A model generated the notes under the pieces. It was given only the letters and a program-made list of their open reading frames with translations, ran no database searches and was not told the origin of the DNA. Below are positions 6,460 to 14,379 of a stretch of DNA of 25,548 nt, piece by piece. The stretch spans positions 1 to 25,548 of the forward strand of contig CAYWTW010000003.1 of the NCBI GenBank assembly GCA_964461325.1. Reading direction: 5' to 3'. Both the position numbers and the translations under genes were made by a program. This stretch comes from CAYUVV01 sp964461325. GTDB lineage: Bacteria; Patescibacteriota; Minisyncoccia; Phycocordibacterales; JACOZG01. Each line of letters opens with the position of its first letter. Position 1 is the first letter of the stretch.

Positions 6460-8373
6460 TTACAACAAACTTTGGGGGTCAACGTCGATTTCAAACGACG
6501 CAGACAGCGATTTCAATTTATCACTAAGGTTGGAATTAGGCCAGCGTTCGGGCGATAGGCGGAGTAGGGCGTGGCTAACAAATTGTCCGCCGGATAATGG
6601 ATTGAAGGCGTCAAAGAATTCCGCTTCGTAACCTGTTAGCAGGTTTTCTAATTTTTCCATATCCGCCGTTACCTCGGCTATTTGACCCCGGCGAGAAATT
6701 TTAATTAAAGTTTTGAATGGCGGGTAATTGAAAACTTGTCGATCGGCCATCTCTTGACGCCAAAAATCCGTTAGATTGCCTCTTTTGACGTTAAGATAAA
6801 GCGGGTTGTCTGGTTCGCGGGTTTGAATGACCAATCGTTTCAGAATTAATTCTCGGAGATTAATTAATTGTTGGAAAATTTTTTGGCCGATTCTAAAATC
6901 CGGCAACGCCAGAAGGGAGTCAAGCGCGATAACCGCGCCGTAATCTACCGATTCTGACACCAAATTTAGGGCCAGCTCTGTGCCCAGCAAAATTCCGCCT
7001 TCCGTTAACCAGCGTTTCTTGATTCGCTCGGCTTGAGTTCGTGTGGGGGTTTGATCGCTATCAATTTGCCAGACAGGTCGGTCGGGGAATAGTCGATTTA
7101 ATTCTTCGCGGACTTGTTCGATCCCAACTCCCCAAGCGGTTAGACGCCAGCCACTGCAGTGCGGACAACGTCGGTCGACGCGACGGTTTTCATGGCAGCG
7201 GTGGCAGATCAGTAAATTGGGTTCTTCGGTGTTGGCGGTCTTTGTCGGCTGTCGGTGTAGAGCGATTGGTCCCTGGCAGCGTCGACAAACGATGATGTGA
7301 CCGCAATCGCCGCAAATGACGATGGGGTTGAGTCCGCGTTTGGCTGTCAGGATGATGAGACGGCTGTTCGTGCCGGCGTCGGTAATCATTGTTCGCAAGT
7401 CTGGCCCGATAATTCGATTGACTTCATCGGGTTCGAGGTAAGCGGAGATCAGGGTTTCGGCGGTGGCGAGCAGGCGTTGTTTGATCGGCGCAGCCGGTTC
7501 GAGTTCGCCGGTCTCAAGCCGACGAACAAGCTCTGGGCGGAAAACCGTATCGCCGAAAATAATTGTCCGGCCGGTGCTTTTTACGAGATTTTCGGCCAGA
7601 CGCCGTCCGTCGAGGAACGGTCGGCGAATTGACTTGTAAGCTCCCGCGCTTTCTTCTTCAACTACCAAAACCGACCAATCAGTCCGAGGCAGAGCCAGGG
7701 CAAGTGGTGTGGTGATCAAAAGTAGCGGTTGTTCGTCGGCCACGGCTTTTTGCCAGCGTTCCAATAATTCGTTTTTAGCGAGTGAGCCGTGGAGTACGAT
7801 CGTTCGGTCTTCAATTCCCCGACCTAGTTCTTCAGCCAGACGAGAGGTTTGGTTAATGGTCGGAAGGATGAACCAAACCGATTGTTTCTTGGCGAATTGA
7901 CCGCGAACCAACCCGCGATAAAAAGCTATTCGTTCGACTAGTGGTTGCTGCAGAGCCAGCTTTTCGCTGGGAAAATTTTTTTCCGGGGCTTGGTAGATGT
8001 TTAGCGTTTTTTTGGTTGGCAATTTTTTCCGACTAGAAAGATTGTCGAGAATGGCTTGAGGAATCATCGCTTTGAGGACTTGGCCCAGAGGCGCGATGTG
8101 AAATTGACTGACTGATTCAGCCGCTTCGACGAGCTCGGGTGGAAAAAACCAATAAGGATTGACGGAGGTAATTTTCTTGAGTGGATAATCGGCTTGTTTC
8201 AAACTGGCTTTGAGATTGGTCAGATCATCGATTTTTACAACTAGAGCTGGCGTGAGGCGCCGACGGAGATTAACGTTGACAATCATTCCCGGCGAGACTG
8301 ATTGATTGGTGTAATAAGATAAACGGTCGCGAAAAATTCCTCGACTGATTGGCACCACCTCAACCACGATCAT
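6460..8373 (-). CDS. priA: PriA-like primosomal protein N' lacking helicase motifs
   Basis: PriA normally loads the replicative helicase at stalled forks. This 637-residue homologue keeps the N-terminal DNA-binding fold (VEVVPISRGIFRDRLSYY, then PGMIVNV), the zinc-binding region with all eight cysteines (C354, 357, 363, 366, 390, 393, 403, 406) and the C-terminal domain (FNYPPFKTLIKIS). The ATPase is degenerate: no GxxGxGKT around 140-165; DEEH replaced by EEES (239-242); GSATPS replaced by GDTVFR (274-279); GTQMLAKG reads GTELALNL (464-471); QVAGRAGR reads QLINLREL (502-509). It is probably a helicase-dead loader or scaffold, as noted for actinobacterial PriA. First gene of priA-def-fmt; its start lies 6 nt from a -10 box. 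Confidence 0.9.
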   Translation of the reverse strand: MIVVEVVPISRGIFRDRLSYYTNQSVSPGMIVNVNLRRRLTPALVVKIDDLTNLKASLKQADYPLKKITSVNPYWFFPPELVEAAESVSQFHIAPLGQVLKAMIPQAILDNLSSRKKLPTKKTLNIYQAPEKNFPSEKLALQQPLVERIAFYRGLVRGQFAKKQSVWFILPTINQTSRLAEELGRGIEDRTIVLHGSLAKNELLERWQKAVADEQPLLLITTPLALALPRTDWSVLVVEEESAGAYKSIRRPFLDGRRLAENLVKSTGRTIIFGDTVFRPELVRRLETGELEPAAPIKQRLLATAETLISAYLEPDEVNRIIGPDLRTMITDAGTNSRLIILTAKRGLNPIVICGDCGHIIVCRRCQGPIALHRQPTKTANTEEPNLLICHRCHENRRVDRRCPHCSGWRLTAWGVGIEQVREELNRLFPDRPVWQIDSDQTPTRTQAERIKKRWLTEGGILLGTELALNLVSESVDYGAVIALDSLLALPDFRIGQKIFQQLINLRELILKRLVIQTREPDNPLYLNVKRGNLTDFWRQEMADRQVFNYPPFKTLIKISRRGQIAEVTADMEKLENLLTGYEAEFFDAFNPLSGGQFVSHALLRLSPERWPNSNLSDKLKSLSASFEIDVDPQSLL

Positions 8374-8379
8374 TGGCTC

Positions 8380-8408
8380 AAAATAGCATTATTTAATTGA
8401 CTTATCCA
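8380..8408 (-). promoter_or_regulatory. Promoter for the priA-def-fmt operon (leaderless type)
   Basis: On the minus strand TGGATA (8408-8403) lies 17 bp before TATTTT (8385-8380). The latter is preceded by TGC, an extended -10. The priA ATG begins 6 nt after the -10, so transcription would start at or next to the A of ATG. Confidence 0.55.
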
Positions 8409-8434
8409 CCAGGGTCTCGTCGCTTTTTTTATTG

Positions 8435-8440
8435 TAGAAT
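8435..8440 (+). promoter_or_regulatory. Candidate -10 box for the envelope gene cluster
   Basis: TAGAAT at 8435-8440 lies 10 nt before the ATG at 8451, predicting a leader of about 4 nt. No good -35 is visible. This is weaker than the other leaderless-type promoters in the window. Confidence 0.4.
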
Positions 8441-8450
8441 TAAGTGGTCT

Positions 8451-9257
8451 ATGTCCTCCTACTTGCCGTTGGAGTTTTTGGCGCAACAACACGACGTCGA
8501 CCCGCTGTGGTTAGCTTGGTGGTGCCAGACCGGCCGAGTGGAGGCGCGGCGCTTGGGTCAACGCTGGTTCGTTTCCCCCGAATCGCTCGCTGATTATTTG
8601 GTTGCTCATCCGCCAGACACTGAACGACATTGGGTGGAAAAATTAAATTCTGAACGTCCGCGTCTGATGATCGGAGTAGTAATTCTGGCTCTCGGGATTA
8701 TTTTCTTAACCGGCCGCGAGGCCGTTATGCCGGCTGCTCATCAAAAGTTGGCTTCGCCGACGGTTTATGGCAATAGTGCGTTGATTCTTACCGATAGAGG
8801 GGGCGTCTCTCCGGCGCTCGAATCGTTGCCGTGGCGATCGGGGTTACGGTTGGCGCGCGGTTTTTGGTCAGAGTGGATTAATCAGGTGTTTAAAAATTGG
8901 TATGGCTTTGTGACCGGTCGAACGAGCGATGACCAACAAGCTCTGGCCGACATCGCTCGCTTAAGTCGGTATTTGGAAATCCGGGAACAATTGAAAAAAG
9001 AAATTATCGAGGAGTTGGGGCGTGACGCCACGCGGACTTTTACTCCGGTCGTCCGTCCTGATCATGGTGTGGTCGTGGTGCCGGGTGGCACGGGGGATGA
9101 TCAGCAGCTTAAAAATCAATTGCAAAACTTTTTTTCTGACGAGGTGCGCGTCCGCTTTGACGAGACGGGCGTGTCGGGTGTGATCACGCCGGTTTTCCGT
9201 GGGACGGATGAGCGCGGCAATTACGTGTTTGTCTTAACGCCAATTCGTTCCCAATGA
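8451..9257 (+). CDS. Membrane protein with N-terminal helix-turn-helix-like domain
   Basis: A 268-residue protein whose family I recognise only as a type common in CPR genomes. Residues 5-50 look like a MerR/excisionase-type winged helix (LPLEFLAQQHDV, then RRLGQRWFVSPESLADYL). Residues 72-87 form one membrane helix, and the remainder is probably outside the cell. The C-terminal segment (GVVVVPGGTGDDQQLKNQ, then DEVRVRFDETGVSGVITPVF at 229-248 and YVFVLTPIR) resembles a domain I have seen repeatedly at the end of CPR membrane proteins. The ATG at 8451 is chosen because it follows a -10 box and starts directly at the HTH; upstream in-frame codons look non-coding. It overlaps the next gene by 4 nt (ATGA). 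Role unknown; a membrane-tethered regulator or peptidoglycan-facing anchor are both possible. Confidence 0.75.
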   Translation: MSSYLPLEFLAQQHDVDPLWLAWWCQTGRVEARRLGQRWFVSPESLADYLVAHPPDTERHWVEKLNSERPRLMIGVVILALGIIFLTGREAVMPAAHQKLASPTVYGNSALILTDRGGVSPALESLPWRSGLRLARGFWSEWINQVFKNWYGFVTGRTSDDQQALADIARLSRYLEIREQLKKEIIEELGRDATRTFTPVVRPDHGVVVVPGGTGDDQQLKNQLQNFFSDEVRVRFDETGVSGVITPVFRGTDERGNYVFVLTPIRSQ

Positions 9258-10084
9258 TGCGGGTTTTACCAGCCAAGTTAGAGCTGGAAGTTGAAACGGG
9301 AGACAAGCCGTCCGCTAGCATCCTGTTGGTTAATGACGGAGCGTCGTCCGTGGCCGTCGATTTGAGACTGGGAGATTTTCCGTCGGAATTGGGGGCCGCG
9401 TCTGCCTTTTCGCTCGACCCATATCTTAGTTTTCCGGAACGCCAATTCGAGTTACGGCCGGGCGAAGCTCGAGCCGTGCCAATTAATTTTGATTTGCCGG
9501 AGCCGGTGGAAGCGTTGGTAGGCAGTTTGCACGGAGTGATTTTGTTTCGCTTTTCCGGAACGGAGACCGGTGATTATGGCGCTAAATTTATCAATCAAAT
9601 CGGGGTACCCGTTTTCGTCCGTTTGGTTGGTCAAGCTAAGCCAGAAGGTCGACTGTTGGATTTCCAACTGCCCTCGGGGCGCTGGTTATCGGCCGCTGAC
9701 CCGTTAGTTTTCTCCGTCAGTTTTGAGAATCTTGGCAACACCTATCTCAATCCTTCTGGGAAAATTTGTTTAACCGATTACCCGGCTTCTGACCCAACAA
9801 CAGAGTCGTTGCCTTGCGTGGCCATCGAACCTTGGTTTGTTTTGCCCGGGACGGAAAGAACCAGAGACGTGGAGTGGAATCACTCGATGACTTTAAGCTG
9901 GGGTCATTATCGCGCGACCCTAACTCTCGCGCCAGGTTATGGCAATAGCCAGGAAGCGTCTGAGCTTGAGTTTTGGATTTTACCATCTATGGCGGCGTTC
10001 ACCCCCCAGTTAATATTTATCGTCGGGTTTTTGGTTTTGATTGTGATAAAATTCAAGCAATGGCGAACTCGAAAAAAAAGGTAA
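9254..10084 (+). CDS. Ig-like beta-sandwich protein with C-terminal membrane anchor
   Basis: A 276-residue protein. The first 240 residues alternate like one or two Ig-like beta-sandwich domains. PAKLELEVETGDKPSASILL near the N-terminus and FELRPGEARAVPINF resemble extracytoplasmic DUF916-like or pilus-chaperone-like folds, and VFSVSFENLGNTYLNPSGKI resembles a second module. Residues 252-266 form a membrane helix, followed by a strongly basic end (KFKQWRTRKKR), which predicts N-outside, C-inside. That topology needs a signal peptide, but none is seen, and the frame upstream is closed by a stop at 9209-9211. The start ATG overlaps the previous gene by 4 nt (a second ATG follows at once), so translation is probably coupled. 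Function unknown. Confidence 0.75.
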   Translation: MMRVLPAKLELEVETGDKPSASILLVNDGASSVAVDLRLGDFPSELGAASAFSLDPYLSFPERQFELRPGEARAVPINFDLPEPVEALVGSLHGVILFRFSGTETGDYGAKFINQIGVPVFVRLVGQAKPEGRLLDFQLPSGRWLSAADPLVFSVSFENLGNTYLNPSGKICLTDYPASDPTTESLPCVAIEPWFVLPGTERTRDVEWNHSMTLSWGHYRATLTLAPGYGNSQEASELEFWILPSMAAFTPQLIFIVGFLVLIVIKFKQWRTRKKR

Positions 10085-10818
10085 TCGGGTTTTTGTGGTG
10101 GTCTGGTCTCTTGTTGATGGCGGCTGGTCCGGTGGGGGCTTATGTGTCCGAAAGCGGCAATTATCGCCTGCAATCAGATAGTGTTAATTTTTCTGGCGGT
10201 CTTGGCGCTTCGTCCAACTACCAACTTGATTCCACTTTGGGCGAGATTGCTACGGGTCTTTCTTCGAGCTCCAATTATCAAACTAAAGCCGGTTATCAGC
10301 AGATGCTCGGCAGCTTTATTACTCTCAGCTCGCCGAGCGATATTAATCTTAGTCCGGCGATAAGCAACGGGGTTGGGCAGTCAACGGGCTCGGCCGTTTG
10401 GACGATAATTACCGACAATCCAACCGGCTACAGTTTGATGATTCGGGCCGATTCCAACCCCGCTTTGCGGTCCGGTTCCAATAGTCTTGCCAATTACACG
10501 CCGGCTGGCTCTGATCCGGACTACCAATGGTCGGTGACGAGCGGAAGCGCCGAGTTTGGTTTTTCGCCCGAAGGAACAGATTTGGTTAGTCGCTATCTCG
10601 ATAATGGGACTAGCTGTGCCGTCGGAGCATTGACGACTAGCGATCGATGCTGGGACGCGTTGACGACTAGTGATCGAACCATTGCCAGTGCCGCGGCGGC
10701 CAACCAGCCACTGGGGACGGCGACAACCGTTAAATTTATGGCCGAAGTAACAAGCGGTGCTTCCGTCATCACCGGCGCTTATTCGGCGACCGTGATTGCC
10801 ACGGCGATGGCCTTATGA
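10060..10818 (+). CDS. Secreted protein with SGNYxL-type repeat region
   Basis: A 252-residue protein with a clear signal peptide (positive KKK, hydrophobic core, predicted cleavage after residue 27 in PVGAYV). Residues 31-80 have a repeated pattern: ESGNYRLQSDSVN, SSNYQLDSTLGEIATG, SSNYQTKAGYQ. The remainder is rich in Ser, Thr, Gly and Ala and looks like an all-beta domain (ITLSSPSDINLSPAI, TIITDNPTGYSLMIRA). I associate this architecture with secreted CPR proteins, but it has no known function. The start at 10060 places the signal peptide at the N-terminus; an upstream ATG at 9973 would bury it. It overlaps the preceding gene by 25 nt and the next by 4 nt, so the four genes are probably translated from one message. 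Confidence 0.78.
   Translation: MANSKKKVIGFLWWSGLLLMAAGPVGAYVSESGNYRLQSDSVNFSGGLGASSNYQLDSTLGEIATGLSSSSNYQTKAGYQQMLGSFITLSSPSDINLSPAISNGVGQSTGSAVWTIITDNPTGYSLMIRADSNPALRSGSNSLANYTPAGSDPDYQWSVTSGSAEFGFSPEGTDLVSRYLDNGTSCAVGALTTSDRCWDALTTSDRTIASAAAANQPLGTATTVKFMAEVTSGASVITGAYSATVIATAMAL
10630..10677 (+). repeat. Short tandem duplication inside the secreted protein gene
   Basis: The 18-nt segment at 10630-10647 recurs at 10660-10677 with one mismatch, a 30-bp period. It encodes ALTTSDR twice (residues 190-196 and 200-206). Confidence 0.85.
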
Positions 10819-12857
10819 CAACTACTCGTTTTGGTTTGAGTTTGGTTATTGGTTGGGTTCTCGTCTTTGCTTGGCCCGTGATCACTTGGGGAGCAAATGA
10901 TAGTGTTGAAGTCAGTGTCGACGTGAGCGCCGCTAGCCAAACCGGCGGTGGCGGTGGTGGCGGTGACGATCCCGAACCTAATTTGGGATGCACTGATCCC
11001 ACCGCGACCAATTATGATTCTGGGGCCGATACCGACGACGGCAGTTGCGTTTACCCGCCGCCCTTGGCGGTGCCGAATGTTTCTGGCTTGGCCGCGTCTT
11101 ATGACGCGGTGGCCAATGAGATAGTATTAACTTGGCAGAACCCAACCGATTACCCCGATTTTCAGGCTGTTCGTTTGATGGCGAGCCAAAACGGTTTTCC
11201 CACGGATCCCAATGCTGGATTATTGATTTACGCGGGTTCCGATGAATTCGCGGTCCACTCGGCGCCGGCGGCTGGCGTGACGGTTTTTTATGCCATTTTT
11301 GTCCAATCGAACGGAGGCGATTATTCTTCTGGCGCGGTGACTTCGATGACTGTTCCCACGCCAGAAATAGACGAAGAGAGGGAGAGCGAAGAATCTTTGC
11401 CGGGGGATGATGATGACGAGTCAGCGGGGGCTGGGGGGACTGATGATGGGGGCGCCGGTTCTTCTGGTGGCGGCGACGATGGTCCCTTTGATATTTTTCC
11501 CACCGTCGAGCCGACTGACGAATTGGTGACGCTTCTCGATTTGGGCGATTTCCGTTTCAGCCAACCCGGCGAGGCGACTCAATTTTTCGCATCCGGCGAT
11601 CGTTTGCGTCTTAATGGTCTCAAGCCGTTCACTGTTTCCATTCCTTACGATTTATTGCCCGAGGCGTTAAAAATTGTCGGTTTAACGCTGTTTGACCCCG
11701 ACGACCGCTCACGGTCTTTTTCTTTTTTGCTCCGTGTGGATGAAACGAAAACAGCTTACACTGCGACGATCGGCCCACTGGCTAAATCTGGTGATTATCC
11801 GCTGGAAATCGTGATTGTTAATTACGCTGATCAAACGATTAAACGTCTGTCCGGTTGGTTGCGGGTGTCGGGCGCCGGCGCCGTCGCCGCGGCGCCGGTC
11901 GAAGAGTTGGTGCGGGCCGCCGCGGCGCCAGTAGTCATCAGCTCTGGCGTGATTGCCGGTCTTATCCAAACCGCCGCTTGGTCCGGCAACGTCACTTCCG
12001 TTTACGATTTTTATTTAGTCTTTGTTAAATTGCTTGGTTTGATTGGTGGGGCCCTCGGCTTGCGGCGCAAGCGGGCGCCCTGGGGAGTTGTTTACGATTC
12101 GGTAACTAAGCGCCCGCTCGATCCGGCTTACGTGGTGATTAAATCGGTCACTAATCCCGAGGAGAAAACCGCCATCACCGATCTTGATGGCCGCTACGGT
12201 TTTTTGGTCTCGGCTGGCCAGTATCAAATGGTTGCCAATAAAACCCACTATCGTTTTCCTTCGACCAAATTGGCTGGTCGGAGCGAAGACGAACTGTACG
12301 CCGGCCTCTATCACGGCGAAACATTCGCAACCATTCCGGGCGAAGTGGTTAATCGCAATATCCCACTTGATCCCGAGTCTTTTGATTGGAACGAATATGC
12401 CAAAGACAAGCAGGGTTTTTTCCAATTGCACACGCGGCGGGAAAAAACTCGAGCGCGAATTTTAAACAGTTTGCATCTTTTAGGTTTTGCTCTGGCCGCC
12501 TACAACGGTTTGACTAATCCCGGTTGGCTCAATCTGACCATTTTAGGTTTTTACGTCGTCTTGTCGGCCGGAGGATGGTGGTGGCGAGGCCGGCATCAGG
12601 CGCGTTTGATTCGACGAGAGAGCACTGGTTTGCCTTTGGCTTTTGCCGTGGTTAAAGTTTTTCTTCCCGGTGTTGACCAGTTGATAAAGACGGTCGTGGC
12701 TGATCAGCTCGGGCGATTTTTCTTGCTGACGCCGCCCGGCGAGTATTACGTTACGGTGGAAGAAAAACAAGATGACGAATCTTATCGCGAAGTCTACCGT
12801 TCCGCGCCGCAGGTTCTCAAACGCGGCATTATCGAGCAGGACATCGTGTTGCCATAA
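10815..12857 (+). CDS. Large envelope protein: FN3-like ectodomain, membrane helices, two carboxypeptidase-regulatory-like domains
   Basis: A 680-residue multidomain protein. Signal peptide 1-26; a run of seven glycines at 44-50; a Ca-binding-like module at 58-80 (GCTDPTATNYDSGADT, then DDGSC); an FN3-like domain at about 87-180; an Asp/Glu/Gly/Ser linker at 183-225; a second beta-rich domain at 240-351; hydrophobic segments at 371-389 and 399-416, followed by RRKR. Residues 422-517 and 601-680 each resemble a CarboxypepD_reg/Cna-B fold (WGVVYDSVTKRPLDPAYVVI, DLDGRYGFLVSAGQY; then STGLPLAFAVVKVFLPG, ADQLGRFFLLTPPGEYYVTV), separated by two helices at 549-566 and 572-589. Positive charges (417-420, and 591-601) suggest both of these domains face the cytoplasm. 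Last gene of the cluster, starting inside the previous stop (ATGA). Function unknown. Confidence 0.8.
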   Translation: MTTTRFGLSLVIGWVLVFAWPVITWGANDSVEVSVDVSAASQTGGGGGGGDDPEPNLGCTDPTATNYDSGADTDDGSCVYPPPLAVPNVSGLAASYDAVANEIVLTWQNPTDYPDFQAVRLMASQNGFPTDPNAGLLIYAGSDEFAVHSAPAAGVTVFYAIFVQSNGGDYSSGAVTSMTVPTPEIDEERESEESLPGDDDDESAGAGGTDDGGAGSSGGGDDGPFDIFPTVEPTDELVTLLDLGDFRFSQPGEATQFFASGDRLRLNGLKPFTVSIPYDLLPEALKIVGLTLFDPDDRSRSFSFLLRVDETKTAYTATIGPLAKSGDYPLEIVIVNYADQTIKRLSGWLRVSGAGAVAAAPVEELVRAAAAPVVISSGVIAGLIQTAAWSGNVTSVYDFYLVFVKLLGLIGGALGLRRKRAPWGVVYDSVTKRPLDPAYVVIKSVTNPEEKTAITDLDGRYGFLVSAGQYQMVANKTHYRFPSTKLAGRSEDELYAGLYHGETFATIPGEVVNRNIPLDPESFDWNEYAKDKQGFFQLHTRREKTRARILNSLHLLGFALAAYNGLTNPGWLNLTILGFYVVLSAGGWWWRGRHQARLIRRESTGLPLAFAVVKVFLPGVDQLIKTVVADQLGRFFLLTPPGEYYVTVEEKQDDESYREVYRSAPQVLKRGIIEQDIVLP

Positions 12858-12952
12858 AAATTTATCTCAGTTTTTCAAGGATGAATTTTGTAAAAAATAA
12901 ACCAACTAATTGCTATCGCTTTTTTTAGTATATTTTTTTAAATAAAGAAAAA

Positions 12953-12989
12953 CCCGCCCCTTATTTCGCCGTAGCGAATTTGGGGCGGG
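12953..12989 (-). terminator. Hairpin with T-tract on the minus strand (terminator-like)
   Basis: CCCGCCCC (12953-12960) pairs with GGGGCGGG (12982-12989), with an inner TTCGC/GCGAA helix. On the minus strand the stem is followed by TTTTTCTTTATTT, a good intrinsic terminator; on the plus strand the T-tail is poor. It may still end the upstream plus-strand cluster. The rest of 12858-13080 is AT-rich and I see no gene in it. Confidence 0.6.
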
Positions 12990-13066
12990 AATGTTTATGT
13001 CTGCCCTTAACAACTATCAAAATTAGTTTGGTTTGTCAAATTGTAGCGCGGGGGCGGCGGTTAGCA

Positions 13067-13072
13067 TACAAT
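13067..13072 (+). promoter_or_regulatory. -10 box for murA-mreB-holB (leaderless type)
   Basis: TACAAT lies 8 nt before the murA ATG, predicting transcription start at about 13079 and a 2-nt leader. A -35-like TTGTAG at 13041-13046 is spaced 20 bp, longer than ideal. Confidence 0.5.
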
Positions 13073-13080
13073 GGGCGGCA

Positions 13081-14379
13081 ATGGCAGAAGATAGCGGCAA
13101 GTTTGTGGTTCAGGGCTTGGGCGGCCGGCGCGTCGTCGATGGTGAAATCGCGGTCAATGGCGCCAAAAACGATGTTTTGCCTGGTCTCTCGGCCGCCCTT
13201 TTGTTTCGCGACGGACTCAAGCTTTCGAACGTTCCGGCGCTGAAAGATATTGACGGCATGCTCGAATTGTTGACCGGTCTTGGTGTTGTTTGGACTAAAA
13301 CGCGGCCGCGCGAATATCGCTTAGACACATCTCGACTTTCGGCCGCGCGACTCCAGCCGGAGATCGCCAAACGTTTGCGCGGCTCAATGCTTTTAACCGC
13401 GCCGCTTTTGGCTCGCTTGGGCGAAGCCACCTTTCCTCATCCCGGCGGTTGCGTGATCGGTTCTCGACCCATCGATATTTTCTTGGATGGCTTTCGGGCC
13501 ATGGGAGCTAAGTTGTCGGTCGGTGATAAAATTTATCGTTTGCGCGCGTCGACTGGTCGTTTGCGCGGCGCTCGTTTGTTTTTAAAGAACGTTAGTGTGA
13601 CGGCGACCGAAGCCTTTCTTCTGGCCGGTGCGTTGGCCGAAGGCGAAACAGTGATCGAAAACGCCGCGCTGGAGCCAGAGGTAACGCATTTGGCGAAGTT
13701 TCTCCGTCGGGCGGGGGTGGGTGTGCGGGGGATTGGCACGCCGCGTTTGGTGATCCGCGGCGTGGCCCGTTTGTCTGGTCGTGGGCTCAATTATCGAGTG
13801 ATTCCCGATCGGATTGAGACCGGCAGTTTTCTCATCTTGGGAGCTTTGGCGGCGAAGCGGTTAACGGTTCGTGGAGTGATTCCAGAGCACAATCAGGCGG
13901 TGGTCGAAACCCTTCGTCGTCTGGGGGCGAGGGTTGAGGTGGAGTCGGACGCCATTACCGTCAGGCCGCCGCACACTGGTCGGGCTTACCAAGGATTAGA
14001 GATCAAGACACACGAGTTTCCCGGTTTTCCAACCGATTTGCAGGCGCCGATGACGGTCCTGCTTACTCAGGCCGCTGGTGATAGCCAGGTTTTCGAAACG
14101 ATTTTTGAGGGGCGTCTTTCGCACCTCCACACCTTGCGCGAGATGGGAGCGAACACCGTTGTCCATGATCCGCACCGCGCCACAATCAGTGGTCCGACCC
14201 CGCTTTCCGGCCGTCACGTGTATAGCCCGGATTTGCGCGCCGGATTGGCTTACATTTTGGCGGCGGTGGTGGCGGGCGGGGAATCGGTCGTACATAATGC
14301 TCATTACGTGGAGCGTGGCTATGAAGAGGTGGCCGAACGTCTGCGGGCGCTCGGCTTGACGATTCGAAAAGAGAATTAA
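13081..14379 (+). CDS. murA: UDP-N-acetylglucosamine 1-carboxyvinyltransferase
   Basis: First committed step of peptidoglycan synthesis, transferring enolpyruvate to UDP-GlcNAc in the cytoplasm. The 432-residue protein has NGAKNDVLPGLSAALL (K29, N30), the catalytic loop PGGCVIGSRPIDIFLDGF with C124 (the cysteine alkylated by fosfomycin in sensitive enzymes, here not replaced by Asp), FPGFPTDLQAPM with catalytic D319, SPDLRAGLAY, and the C-terminal ERGYEEVAERLRALG. Length is normal. The ATG at 13081 is chosen because the homologous N-terminus starts here and a -10 box ends 8 nt upstream; a GTG at 13033 would extend into non-homologous sequence. Its stop overlaps the mreB start (TAATG). Confidence 0.96.
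   Translation: MAEDSGKFVVQGLGGRRVVDGEIAVNGAKNDVLPGLSAALLFRDGLKLSNVPALKDIDGMLELLTGLGVVWTKTRPREYRLDTSRLSAARLQPEIAKRLRGSMLLTAPLLARLGEATFPHPGGCVIGSRPIDIFLDGFRAMGAKLSVGDKIYRLRASTGRLRGARLFLKNVSVTATEAFLLAGALAEGETVIENAALEPEVTHLAKFLRRAGVGVRGIGTPRLVIRGVARLSGRGLNYRVIPDRIETGSFLILGALAAKRLTVRGVIPEHNQAVVETLRRLGARVEVESDAITVRPPHTGRAYQGLEIKTHEFPGFPTDLQAPMTVLLTQAAGDSQVFETIFEGRLSHLHTLREMGANTVVHDPHRATISGPTPLSGRHVYSPDLRAGLAYILAAVVAGGESVVHNAHYVERGYEEVAERLRALGLTIRKEN

Noticed and set aside
9973..10059. Upstream extension of the secreted protein start
   Set aside because: It would put 29 non-hydrophobic residues before the signal peptide and lies entirely inside the previous gene.
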